A stretch of 6,804 nucleotides of DNA from DASUBV01 sp035763085 (GCA_035763085.1 DASUBV010000247.1:1-6804); one strand, 5' to 3'; shown: positions 1 to 6,561, counted from the first letter of the stretch. The notes: a model not told the origin generated them from the letters alone. Made by a program: numbers and translations.

Positions 1-1536
1 GGGCACCTCCGCCGGGCGGCGCCGCGGCGGCTCCAGCGGCGGCGCGCCGACCGGGCAGTTCGTCCGGCACTCGGGCTGCAGGGCCGGCTCGCCGGGCTCG
101 GCGCGCAGCACGTCGCTGCGGATCAGCACCGCCGACAGCGCCGCGGCGACGACCAGGAGCACCGCGCAGACGATCACGGACTTGTCGAACCCGCTGTTGA
201 ACTGGTGGGGCCGCTGATAGCTGTCGGCGCCCAGGCCGACCACCGCCGGGAGCCCGGCGACCGCCAGCAGCCCGGCGGCCCGCGCGACTGCGTTGTTGAC
301 GCCGCTGGCCACCCCCGCGTGCCGGACCTCCGCGCTGGCCAGCACCGTCGCGGTGAGCGGCGCGACAGTCAGGGTGAGTCCGACGGCGAAGATGGTCACC
401 GCCGGCAGGACATCGGCCAGGTAGGAGGCCCCGAAGCCGATCCTGGTCATCAGCAGCAGGCCCACCGCGCAGATAGCCGTCCCGCCCGCCATCGGCCAGC
501 GCGGCCCGACCCGCTGGGCCAGCGCCCCGGATCGCGCGGAGAACGCCAGCATCACCAGGGTGACCGGCAGCAGCGTGGCACCTGCCTTCAGCGGCGAGTA
601 GCCGGCCACCACCTGCACCTGCACCACCAGCAGGAAGAACACGCCGCCGAGCGCGGCATAGACCAGGAAGGTAACCAGGTTGACGGCGCTGAACTGGCGG
701 GAGGCGAACACATCCAGCGGCATCATCGCCGGGACCGGGTCGGGATGCCGGGTGCGGTGCCGCTCCACCGCCACGAAGGCCGCCGCCGCCACGACGCCGG
801 CGATGGCGGCGACGATCACCAGCAGCTGGCTGGCTGACTTCTCCGGCGCCTGGATCAGCGCATAGGTGATCCCGCCGAGCGCCAGGGCGGCCAGCGCCGA
901 GCCGGCCACATCGAACTTGCCGGTCGCCATGGGGTCACGGGTCTCGGGCACGTGCCGGACGGTGACGGCGATCACCGCCGCGGCCAGCGGCAGGTTGAGG
1001 AAGAACACCCACCGCCACCCGGCGGCCTGCACCAGCCAGCCGCCCAGCAGCGGCCCGGCCGCGCCGGCCACCCCGCCCAGGCCGGACCAGGCGCCGACGG
1101 CCCGGGCGCGGTCTCCGGGGTCGAAGCTGGCCTGGATGATGGCCAGCGAGCCCGGTGTCAGCAGGGCCCCGCCGATGCCCTGCAGGATCCGGGCGGCGAT
1201 GAGCACTCCGATGTGCGGGGACAGCCCGCACAGCGCCGATGCCACCGCGAACCAGACGACGCCGATCAGGAAGACCTTCCGGCGGCCGAGCCGGTCACCG
1301 AGCGAGCCCCCCAGCAAGATCAGCCCGGCCAGGGCGAGCGTATAGGCGCTCACCGTCCACTGCAGGCCGCCCAGCGAGGCGTCCAGGTCCTTGCCGATAT
1401 CGGGCAGGGCAACGTTGACAACTGTCGAGTCGAGCAGGGCCATGCTGGAGCCCAGCACGGTCGCGGCCAGCACCCAGCGACCGCGGCCCGTGCTCAGGCG
1501 CAGGCTCCCGCTGGCCGTGTCCGTCGTGACCGCCAT
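1..1536 (-). CDS. MFS multidrug-efflux-type transporter, DHA2 (EmrB/QacA) family, C-terminus cut by the window edge
   Basis: The reverse strand reads without a stop from an ATG at 1536 to the left edge, giving 512 residues so far. The family consists of 14-helix, proton-driven exporters in the cytoplasmic membrane. Visible signatures: LDSTVVNVALP in helix 1 (about residues 35-45); motif A GSLGDRLGRRKVF after helix 2 (77-89); motif B RILQGIGGALLTPGSLA (116-132); antiporter motif C GLGGVAGAAGPLLGG (152-166), typical of drug exporters; and GWRWVFFLNLP (173-183). The last membrane segment is about 453-472, followed by a polar tail with CRTNC (490-494) and APPLEPP. From memory such tails are common in actinobacterial DHA2 proteins, so only a few residues are probably missing. 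The start is bounded by an in-frame TGA at 1549-1551. A GTG lies directly before the ATG and could be used instead; the only ribosome-site candidate is a weak GAGAG about 9 nt upstream. It follows the ligase-like gene by 59 nt on the same strand. The substrate is unknown. Confidence 0.93.
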   Translation of the reverse strand, partial: MAVTTDTASGSLRLSTGRGRWVLAATVLGSSMALLDSTVVNVALPDIGKDLDASLGGLQWTVSAYTLALAGLILLGGSLGDRLGRRKVFLIGVVWFAVASALCGLSPHIGVLIAARILQGIGGALLTPGSLAIIQASFDPGDRARAVGAWSGLGGVAGAAGPLLGGWLVQAAGWRWVFFLNLPLAAAVIAVTVRHVPETRDPMATGKFDVAGSALAALALGGITYALIQAPEKSASQLLVIVAAIAGVVAAAAFVAVERHRTRHPDPVPAMMPLDVFASRQFSAVNLVTFLVYAALGGVFFLLVVQVQVVAGYSPLKAGATLLPVTLVMLAFSARSGALAQRVGPRWPMAGGTAICAVGLLLMTRIGFGASYLADVLPAVTIFAVGLTLTVAPLTATVLASAEVRHAGVASGVNNAVARAAGLLAVAGLPAVVGLGADSYQRPHQFNSGFDKSVIVCAVLLVVAAALSAVLIRSDVLRAEPGEPALQPECRTNCPVGAPPLEPPRRRPAEVP

Positions 1537-1572
1537 CACCCGATGCTCTCATCAGGGCGCCCCCGCGAGCCA

Positions 1573-1591
1573 GCCCGCCCGATCAGCGGGC
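1573..1591. other. Short GC-only hairpin between the ligase-like gene and the MFS gene
   Basis: GCCCGC (1573-1578) pairs perfectly with GCGGGC (1586-1591) around a 7-nt loop, starting 4 nt past the stop codon of the ligase-like gene in the direction of transcription. There is no T-tract on either strand. It may be an intercistronic processing or attenuation hairpin that lowers read-through into the transporter gene, or it may be chance in GC-rich DNA. Confidence 0.3.
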
Positions 1592-1595
1592 CTGA

Positions 1596-3068
1596 CTAGA
1601 GCCCGGGCCAGCGGTGCACGGGCTCGTTGGAGTTCATCCGCTCGATGTAGCCCTGGGTCATCCGCCGCAGCGCGGTCAGCCGGTCGGCCGGCCCGTTCAG
1701 CGCGTGCACCGTCTCGGCCTGCCAGGTCGCCCCCGTGCGGCCGGTGAGGCAGCGCTGCTCGATGATGCCCAGCAGCCGCTCGGCATCGGCGGAGTCCACG
1801 TCCCACATGCCCAGGCCCTCCCAGGCCAGCGGGAGCAGCCGGCGCAGCATCAGCTCGGTGACCGAGACCTGGCCCATCCCCGGCCAGTACACCCGCGCGT
1901 CGATCCCGTTGCTCGCCCCGTTCACCAGGTTCTCGGCGGCCGCGGAGAACGACATCCGGGTCCATATCGGGCGCTCGGCCTCGGCCAGCGCCCGCACGAT
2001 CCCGTAATAGAAGGCCGCATTGGCCACCACGTCGACGACCGACGGCCCGGCCGGCAGCACCCGGTTCTCCACCCGCAGGTGCGGCCGGCCGTCCGTCACG
2101 GCGTACACCGGGCGGTTCCACCGGTACACCGTCCCGTTGTGCAGGGTCAGCTCGGCGAGCTGCGGGGCCTCACCGCGGTCCAGCGCGGCCACGGGATCCT
2201 CGTCCTCGCGCAGCGGCAGCAGCGCCGGGAAGTAGCGCAGGTTCTCCTCGAACAGGTCGAACACCGAGGTGATCCACCGCTCGCCGAACCAGACCCGCGG
2301 CCGCACGCCCTGCTCCTTCAGTTCCTCCGGCCGGGTGTCGGTGACCTGCTCGAACAGGGGAATCCGGGTCTCGCGCCACAGCTCCCGGCCGAACAGGAAC
2401 GGCGAGTTGGCCGCCAGCGCCACCTGGATCCCGGCCACCGCCTGGGCCGCGTTCCAGTAGCTGCCGAACATCTCCGGGCTGACCTGCAGGTGGAACTGGA
2501 CGCTGGTGCAGGCTGCCTCGGGCATGATCGTGTCCACGTGGGTGAGCAGCCGCTCGGGACCCTCGATCGCGATCTGCATCTCCTCGCCGCGGGCGGCGAA
2601 CATCTGCTCGTTCAGCAGCCGGTAGCGGGGATTGGCCGACATGGCGTCGTCGGTGACATCCGACGGCCGCAGCGTGGGCAGAATGCCGACCATCACCAGC
2701 CGGGTGCCGACATCAGCGGCGCGCTTGTCAGCGTGCCCGAGACTGCCCCGCACCGAGTCCTCCAGCCGGGCGAACGCATCGCCGGTGAGCAGCCGGGGCG
2801 GGACGTTGATCTCCATGTTGAACTGACCCAGCTCGCTGGCCCAGCTCGGGTCGGCGATGGCCGCCAGCACCTCGGTATTGCGCATGCACGGATGCGCGTC
2901 ATCGTCGACCAGGTCCAGCTCGATCTCCAGGCCGAGCTGCGGCGCCTCATCCTCGAACCGGGACTCCCGGAGCATCCGCGCGAACACGTCCAGGCACTGC
3001 CGCACCTTTTCGCGGTAGGCGCGCCTGTCCTGCTGGCTGACGGTGATGGCCGGGACATCCCTGCCCAT
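1596..3068 (-). CDS. Glutamate-cysteine ligase-like protein (GCS2 family)
   Basis: A 490-residue cytoplasmic protein resembling the carboxylate-amine ligases annotated as glutamate-cysteine ligase in actinomycetes (GCS2 family, glutamine-synthetase-like fold). Members activate a glutamate gamma-carboxyl with ATP and couple it to an amine. Family features: GLEIE near the start (46-50), where the glutamates are expected to bind metal-ATP; ELGQFNMEIN (79-88); SVQFHLQV with H193 (189-196); NSPFLFG (221-227); and LRVENR (331-336) followed by a helical segment AGPSVVDVVANAAFYYG. There is no signal peptide or membrane segment. I chose the ATG at 3068 because GGAGGG lies 4 nt before it and related proteins begin MGRDVP; a TTG at 3080 would put that ribosome site inside the gene. 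The MFS gene follows after 59 nt. Because actinomycetes mostly make mycothiol, the true substrates (cysteine or another amine) are uncertain. It is not the shorter ergothioneine-pathway ligase EgtA as far as I can tell. Confidence 0.88.
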   Translation of the reverse strand: MGRDVPAITVSQQDRRAYREKVRQCLDVFARMLRESRFEDEAPQLGLEIELDLVDDDAHPCMRNTEVLAAIADPSWASELGQFNMEINVPPRLLTGDAFARLEDSVRGSLGHADKRAADVGTRLVMVGILPTLRPSDVTDDAMSANPRYRLLNEQMFAARGEEMQIAIEGPERLLTHVDTIMPEAACTSVQFHLQVSPEMFGSYWNAAQAVAGIQVALAANSPFLFGRELWRETRIPLFEQVTDTRPEELKEQGVRPRVWFGERWITSVFDLFEENLRYFPALLPLREDEDPVAALDRGEAPQLAELTLHNGTVYRWNRPVYAVTDGRPHLRVENRVLPAGPSVVDVVANAAFYYGIVRALAEAERPIWTRMSFSAAAENLVNGASNGIDARVYWPGMGQVSVTELMLRRLLPLAWEGLGMWDVDSADAERLLGIIEQRCLTGRTGATWQAETVHALNGPADRLTALRRMTQGYIERMNSNEPVHRWPGL

Positions 3069-3072
3069 TCGA

Positions 3073-3078
3073 CCCTCC
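3073..3078 (-). promoter_or_regulatory. Ribosome binding site of the ligase-like gene
   Basis: The reverse strand reads GGAGGG-TCGA-ATG. This near-perfect Shine-Dalgarno sequence decides the start at 3068 over the in-frame TTG at 3080. Confidence 0.8.
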
Positions 3079-3113
3079 AAGCTGGCACTGGGCGGGGGCT
3101 AGGTACCACATTC

Positions 3114-3126
3114 GCACGTAACGTGC
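3114..3126. repeat. Palindrome GCACGT-A-ACGTGC, operator-like
   Basis: Six-base arms are perfectly complementary around one central A, 46 bp upstream of the ligase-like gene's start codon. This size and symmetry suit a dimeric repressor, and the site lies where it could block the ligase-MFS promoter or early transcript. No regulator gene is present in the window to pair with it. Confidence 0.4.
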
Positions 3127-3166
3127 CTGCTGGCCAGGCCACACTCCGCCAGGGCCAGCAACAGGC
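3125..3166. repeat. Imperfect hairpin upstream of the ligase-like gene
   Basis: GCCTG+CTGGCC (3125-3135) pairs with GGCCAG+CAGGC (3153-3158 and 3162-3166), with a three-base bulge on the 3' arm and a 17-nt loop. If transcription of the ligase-like gene begins in the A+T-rich island, this would fold in its 5' leader. Its arms share bases with the end of the preceding palindrome. There is no T-run, so it does not look like a simple terminator. Confidence 0.3.
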
Positions 3167-3204
3167 ATCCGGATCAACGTCAGCTGATGAGTACATAAGT
3201 CAGC

Positions 3205-3248
3205 ATTGACAGGTTATTGACATACCAGATCAATCTCATAAGGCTTAT
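3205..3248. promoter_or_regulatory. A+T-rich promoter/operator candidate with tandem ATTGACA copies
   Basis: ATTGACA occurs at 3205-3211 and again at 3216-3222, exactly 11 bp apart (about one helical turn), each containing the consensus -35 hexamer TTGACA on the plus strand. Downstream, ATAAGGCTTAT (3238-3248) has 5-bp inverted arms around a central G. A consensus -10 at 16-18 bp is missing from both copies: the first copy has ATCAAT at 17 bp, the second AAGGCT. The tandem copies could therefore be alternative -35 boxes for the sedolisin gene or a same-face binding site for a regulator. Confidence 0.45.
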
Positions 3249-3273
3249 CGCGAGCATGTCCTGACACCAGCGG

Positions 3274-3331
3274 CCAACCCGGTTGCATCGAGCATTTCTG
3301 CCCTCTGCCAGTCCAACCAGGGCCAGGTTGG
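3274..3331. repeat. Two inverted repeats sharing CCAACC/GGTTG arms in the sedolisin leader
   Basis: CCAACC (3274-3279) faces GGTTG (3281-3285) across one base, and a second CCAACC (3313-3318) faces GGTTGG (3326-3331) across a 7-nt loop. The second unit can fold as a stem-loop in RNA; the first is too tight to do so, but its arms can pair with those of the second. The whole lies 78 nt or more before the sedolisin start codon. Confidence 0.35.
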
Positions 3332-3394
3332 CCGGGACGTGAGCAGTCTTGCGCGTGCTGCGGGGACCGTCGGCGGCAGGACCGTCGTATCCCC

Positions 3395-3402
3395 GAGGAG
3401 GG
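3395..3402 (+). promoter_or_regulatory. Ribosome binding site of the sedolisin gene
   Basis: GAGGAGGG is followed 6 nt later by ATG at 3409. This strong site sets the start at 3409 instead of an upstream in-frame ATG at 3349, whose first 20 codons do not look like a signal peptide. A 9-bp direct repeat, GGACCGTCG (3364-3372 and 3379-3387), lies just upstream. Confidence 0.8.
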
Positions 3403-3408
3403 CAAGGC

Positions 3409-5457
3409 ATGAGGTTGCTCAACCATCCCATCCGCGCCGGCGCAGTCGCGGTCCTGGGACTGGCCATGACCGCGGCGACCGGCGCGATGGCTAGCTCCGC
3501 CGCCGCCGCGACGCCGGCGAGCAGGCCGGCTTTCTCGGCGCTCGCGCGCAGCGTCGTGCCCACGACCGACAAGGTCACGGGCGCATTCACGAGCTCGCAC
3601 ATGGCCGTAGAGATCGCGCTGGCGCCCCGGAATCAGGCCGGCCTCAACCGCGCCCTGACCGCGGCCTACACCAAGGGCAGCGGGAGCTACCACCAGTGGC
3701 TGGCCCGCGGCCAGTTCGACAAGCAGTATGCGCCCGCCGCGGCCTCCCGCGCGGCGGTGGTGAAGTACCTGCGCGGCGCGGGACTGCAGGTCTCCGCCTC
3801 GGCCTCGCCGTTCCTGGTCCGCGCGAGCGGGAGCAGCGCGCAGGTCTCCGCCGCGTTCCGGACCAGGCTCAGCACCTACCGGGACAAGAAGGGGATCAGC
3901 TACTTCTCCAACTCCTCGGCGGTCAGCCTGCCGAGCTCGCTGGTGCACTCCGTGCAGGGCGTCATCGGCCTGTCCAACACCGTCCGCGAGCACTCGATGG
4001 TCCAGCGGATGAGGAACGTCAAGCGCCCGGCGGCCAAGGGCGGCGCCGCGTCGGCCAGCTGCGAGGGCACCTACCCGACCACGCAGCAGGCTGTTGACCT
4101 GTTCGTCAACGGCAAGGCCGACCAGTCGTTCGGCTACGGCGGCGGGCCCGGCTGCTCGGGCCTGACCCCGGCGCAGGACAACTCGCTGTACGGCGCGCCG
4201 AACGCCGGCCGGCGGGGCCAGGGGGCCGGGGCCACCGAGGCGGTCTTCGAGCTATCGGCCTACCAGCACTCCGACATCAGCACCTGGGCGCAGACCTTCT
4301 ACGGCAAGCACTACAACGCGCCGCTGATGGACGTGAACGTGGACGGCGGCCCGCTGAACCCGGCCTGCCCGGTCGGCGACACCTGCCCGCCGGACTTCAA
4401 CGGGTACGCCGGTGACATCGAGGTGGACGCCGACATCGAGGTCCAGCTCGCCATCGCGCCGCACGTGAAGCACCTCATCGTCTACAACGCGCCGAACGAC
4501 TTCACCGGCCAGACCGAGCTCGACGAGTACACCGCGATCGCCCGGGCCGACCAGGCCGACGTGGTCAGCTCCAGCTGGGCAGTGTGCGAGAACGACGTGC
4601 CGGGAGCCGGCTACGTGCAGGCGGAGAACACCGTTTTCGAGCAGATGGCGCTGCAGGGCCAGAGCATGTTCGGGGCCGAGGGCGACACCGGTGCCTTCTC
4701 CTGCATCCGCTCCGATGGCACGACGATCCTCAACGTGCTCGACCCGCCGTCGCAGCCGTGGGTGACCAGCGTCGGCGGCACCTCGTTCGAGACCGACAAC
4801 CCGGGCACCAACCCGCACCCGGCCTACCCCAGTGGCGTGGAGACGGTCTGGAACGTCGACAACCTGTGCAGCAACGCGGCGTCCAGCGCGGGCGGCCAGA
4901 GCGGCTTCTTCTGGTGCGCTCAGGGCGGCGCGGGCGGCGGTGGCTCGTCGCAGTGGTGGGGCCGTCCGGCCTATCAGTTCGGCAAGGGCGTGAACAACCA
5001 GTTCACCACCACCGCCAACGGCACGACCCAGTGCGCGCTGGCCAAGGCCGGCACCCCGTGCCGCGAGGACCCGGACATCTCCGCTAACGCCGATGAGTTC
5101 ACCCCCTACGCCGAGTTCTGCACCGGCAGCGCGGACACGCCGGAGAGCGTGTGCGGCACCTTCAGCGGCGGCGAGAACCCGCCGGGCTGGTTCGGCATCG
5201 GCGGCACCAGCCTGTCCTCCCCGCTGTGGTCGGCCATCATCGCCGACCGGGACAGCTACACCAGGCACCGCAGCGGCAACATCAACCCGCTGCTGTACGC
5301 GCTGAATGCGGTGGCTCCGGGCGGCTTCCTGCACGACATCACCGGCACGGGCCAGACCACCAACAACAACGGGCTGTTCCCGACCACGCCGGGGTATGAC
5401 GAGGCCACCGGCCTCGGCACGCCCCGGATGGCACAGCTGATCACCGGCCGCCTGTAG
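3409..5457 (+). CDS. Secreted pro-kumamolisin / sedolisin-family (S53) serine-carboxyl peptidase
   Basis: A 682-residue preproprotease. Residues 1 to about 34 form a signal peptide (MRLLNHPIR, a hydrophobic core, then ASSAAAA), so the enzyme acts outside the cell. About 38-205 is the inhibitory activation domain, with SGSYHQWL (91-98), which the enzyme is expected to remove itself, typically at acid pH. The catalytic domain has the S53 set: E338 and D342 in EVDADIEV; the oxyanion aspartate D426 in GDTG; and nucleophile S601 in GGTSLSSP. Other family blocks are PWVTSVGGTSF (450-460), GGGGSSQWWGRPAYQ (509-523), PDISANAD (555-562) and the C-terminal calcium site D643-I644 to PGYD664 with GLGTP. 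Twelve cysteines lie at 218, 249, 320, 326, 393, 432, 487, 503, 542, 551, 571 and 582, none in the signal or propeptide, suggesting several disulphides. S53 enzymes cleave proteins endoproteolytically or from the N-terminus; which applies here is not evident. It ends 46 residues past PAGGFLHD-type calcium-binding start with no extra domain. Confidence 0.95.
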   Translation: MRLLNHPIRAGAVAVLGLAMTAATGAMASSAAAATPASRPAFSALARSVVPTTDKVTGAFTSSHMAVEIALAPRNQAGLNRALTAAYTKGSGSYHQWLARGQFDKQYAPAAASRAAVVKYLRGAGLQVSASASPFLVRASGSSAQVSAAFRTRLSTYRDKKGISYFSNSSAVSLPSSLVHSVQGVIGLSNTVREHSMVQRMRNVKRPAAKGGAASASCEGTYPTTQQAVDLFVNGKADQSFGYGGGPGCSGLTPAQDNSLYGAPNAGRRGQGAGATEAVFELSAYQHSDISTWAQTFYGKHYNAPLMDVNVDGGPLNPACPVGDTCPPDFNGYAGDIEVDADIEVQLAIAPHVKHLIVYNAPNDFTGQTELDEYTAIARADQADVVSSSWAVCENDVPGAGYVQAENTVFEQMALQGQSMFGAEGDTGAFSCIRSDGTTILNVLDPPSQPWVTSVGGTSFETDNPGTNPHPAYPSGVETVWNVDNLCSNAASSAGGQSGFFWCAQGGAGGGGSSQWWGRPAYQFGKGVNNQFTTTANGTTQCALAKAGTPCREDPDISANADEFTPYAEFCTGSADTPESVCGTFSGGENPPGWFGIGGTSLSSPLWSAIIADRDSYTRHRSGNINPLLYALNAVAPGGFLHDITGTGQTTNNNGLFPTTPGYDEATGLGTPRMAQLITGRL

Positions 5458-5466
5458 GCAGCCGGC

Positions 5467-5513
5467 GCACGCAGAAAGGGGGACGGGCCCGGTGCCCGTC
5501 CCCTTTCGCGTGC
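5467..5513. terminator. Strong bidirectional hairpin terminator between convergent genes
   Basis: GCACGC (5467-5472) pairs with GCGTGC (5508-5513), and the inner arm 5474-5488 pairs with 5494-5507, leaving only A5473 and one extra G unpaired and a CCGGT loop. About 20 base pairs form in total. It starts 9 nt after the sedolisin stop and lies 46 nt beyond the stop of the opposing gene, as expected for two genes that converge. There is no long T-tract (TCATTTCC on the plus strand), as is usual in high-GC actinobacteria. Confidence 0.85.
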
Positions 5514-5559
5514 TCATTTCCGCTCGTCAGTCCATGCGGCGCCGCGCCCCGCCGGCTCG

Positions 5560-6561
5560 CTAGCCGCGGTGGTGCGGCGCGTGCCAGTCCAGGGCCGGTC
5601 CGTCGGGCACGATCCGGGACGGGTTCAGCGTCGGGTGGGTCATGTAGTAGTGCCGCTTGATCTGGTCGAAGCGGGTGGTGCCGGAGAACGCCGGCCGCGC
5701 GTACAGGTCGCGCGCGTAGCCCCACAGGTTCGGGTAGTCGGTGATGCGGCGCTGGTTGGCCTTGAAGTGGGAGTAATAGACCGAGTCGAAACGTGCAAGC
5801 GTCACCCACAGCCGGATGTCAGCCTCAGTCAGCGCGGCGCCGGTCAGGTAACGCTGTTCCCCCAGGCGCCGGTCCAGGTCATCCAGCGTCGCGAACAACT
5901 GCCGGTAGGCCTCGTCGTAGCTGGCCTGCGAGGTGGCGAAGCCGCACCGGTAGACCCCGTTGTTGACGGTGAGGTAGATGGTGTCGTTCAGGGCGTCGAT
6001 CTGCGGGCGCAGCGCCTCGGGATACAGCTCCTCCGCCGGGTCAGCCCACCGGCCGAACTGCGTCCCCAGGTCGATGGTGATGTCGGGGAAGTTATTGCTG
6101 ACCATGCGGCCCGACTGCTTGTCCCACAGGACCGGGACGGAGATGTGCCCGTCATAGCCAGGCTCGGTCGCCTCGTAGGCCTCGCGCAGGAACGCGAAGC
6201 CGTTGACCGGGTCGAGGCCGTGTCCGTCACCCTCCCGGAACGCCCAGCCGCGCCCGTCCCGGACGGGATCGACGGCGGACAGGGAGATCACGTCCTGCAG
6301 GCCGAGCAGTTCCCGGACGATGGCCGAGCGGTGCGCCCACGGGCAGGCCCAGGAGACGTACAGGTGATAGCGGCCCGGCTCGGCGGGGTAGCCGCTGGAG
6401 CCGTCGGCGGTGATCCGGCCGCGGAACGGGTACGCCGGCCGGACAAACTCACCGGCCGCGGAGGCCGTCGTCGGCCGCTTGGGCTGATGATCGCCGTAAT
6501 CACCGTAGGTCTCGAAGTCGACCGGGCTCGCGCCCCCGGCCTGGGTCTGCTGGGCGGTCAT
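5560..6561 (-). CDS. Xi-class-like glutathione transferase / glutathionyl-hydroquinone reductase homologue
   Basis: A 333-residue cytoplasmic protein of the ECM4/YqjG/PcpF type: a thioredoxin-fold N-terminal domain and a helical C-terminal domain. Family enzymes use a thiol to reduce thiol-conjugated hydroquinones. The catalytic motif SWACPWAHR (70-78) puts the cysteine at C73, close to its place in relatives. Also present: VPVLWDK with the cis-proline P143 (142-148), NNGVYRCGFATSQ (200-212), LTEADIRLWVTLARFDSVYYSHFK (245-267 region), DYPNLWGYARDLY, FDQIKRHYYMTHPTLNP and a VPDGP tail. The usual glutathione-binding Glu-Ser after the cis-proline is replaced by N157-F158, so the thiol may be mycothiol. 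I chose ATG 6561: the family-like sequence starts there. An ATG at 6657 would add 32 arginine-rich residues with no family resemblance. Neither start has a clear ribosome site, so 6561 might be leaderless. It converges with the sedolisin gene. Confidence 0.9.
   Translation of the reverse strand: MTAQQTQAGGASPVDFETYGDYGDHQPKRPTTASAAGEFVRPAYPFRGRITADGSSGYPAEPGRYHLYVSWACPWAHRSAIVRELLGLQDVISLSAVDPVRDGRGWAFREGDGHGLDPVNGFAFLREAYEATEPGYDGHISVPVLWDKQSGRMVSNNFPDITIDLGTQFGRWADPAEELYPEALRPQIDALNDTIYLTVNNGVYRCGFATSQASYDEAYRQLFATLDDLDRRLGEQRYLTGAALTEADIRLWVTLARFDSVYYSHFKANQRRITDYPNLWGYARDLYARPAFSGTTRFDQIKRHYYMTHPTLNPSRIVPDGPALDWHAPHHRG

Larger units (their letters stand above)
3069..3408. promoter_or_regulatory. 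Divergent intergenic region between the ligase-like and sedolisin genes
   Basis: These 340 bp separate two genes that point away from each other, so promoters for both directions must lie here unless transcription enters from elsewhere. The middle is unlike the rest of the window: 30 of the 50 bases from 3201 to 3250 are A or T. I see no gene in it; open frames crossing it are extensions of antisense frames of the flanking genes. It contains a 13-bp palindrome, a longer imperfect hairpin, a tandem ATTGACA repeat, a second short palindrome, and repeated CCAACC/GGTTG arms, listed separately. No convincing paired -35/-10 promoter could be fixed by eye on either strand. Confidence 0.6.

Noticed and set aside
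205..1599. Several plus-strand frames opposite the MFS gene (205-837, 866-1345, 952-1599)
   Set aside because: They are fragments antisense to a continuous 14-helix transporter with motifs A, B and C, and their products resemble GC-rich off-frame translation.
1614..3209. Long plus-strand open frame of 531 codons, longer than the ligase-like gene it opposes
   Set aside because: It is antisense to the ligase-like gene, is rich in His, Arg, Gln and Pro as expected of an off-frame in GC-rich DNA, and has no recognisable motif, while the opposite strand carries clear family motifs and a good ribosome site.
3364..3387. Direct repeat GGACCGTCG, 15 bp apart, just before the sedolisin ribosome site
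   Set aside because: Nine bases repeated twice in GC-rich DNA is easily chance, and the position next to the ribosome site gives no further support for a function.
3180..3993. Minus-strand frames starting inside the sedolisin gene and ending in the intergenic region
   Set aside because: They are antisense to the signal peptide and propeptide, lack ribosome sites, and end in the A+T-rich region only because stop codons become common there.
4252..5517. Minus-strand open frame of 421 codons across the sedolisin gene
   Set aside because: It is antisense to the catalytic domain with all S53 motifs, its product is low-complexity Val/Arg/Ala-rich, and it would begin inside the terminator hairpin.
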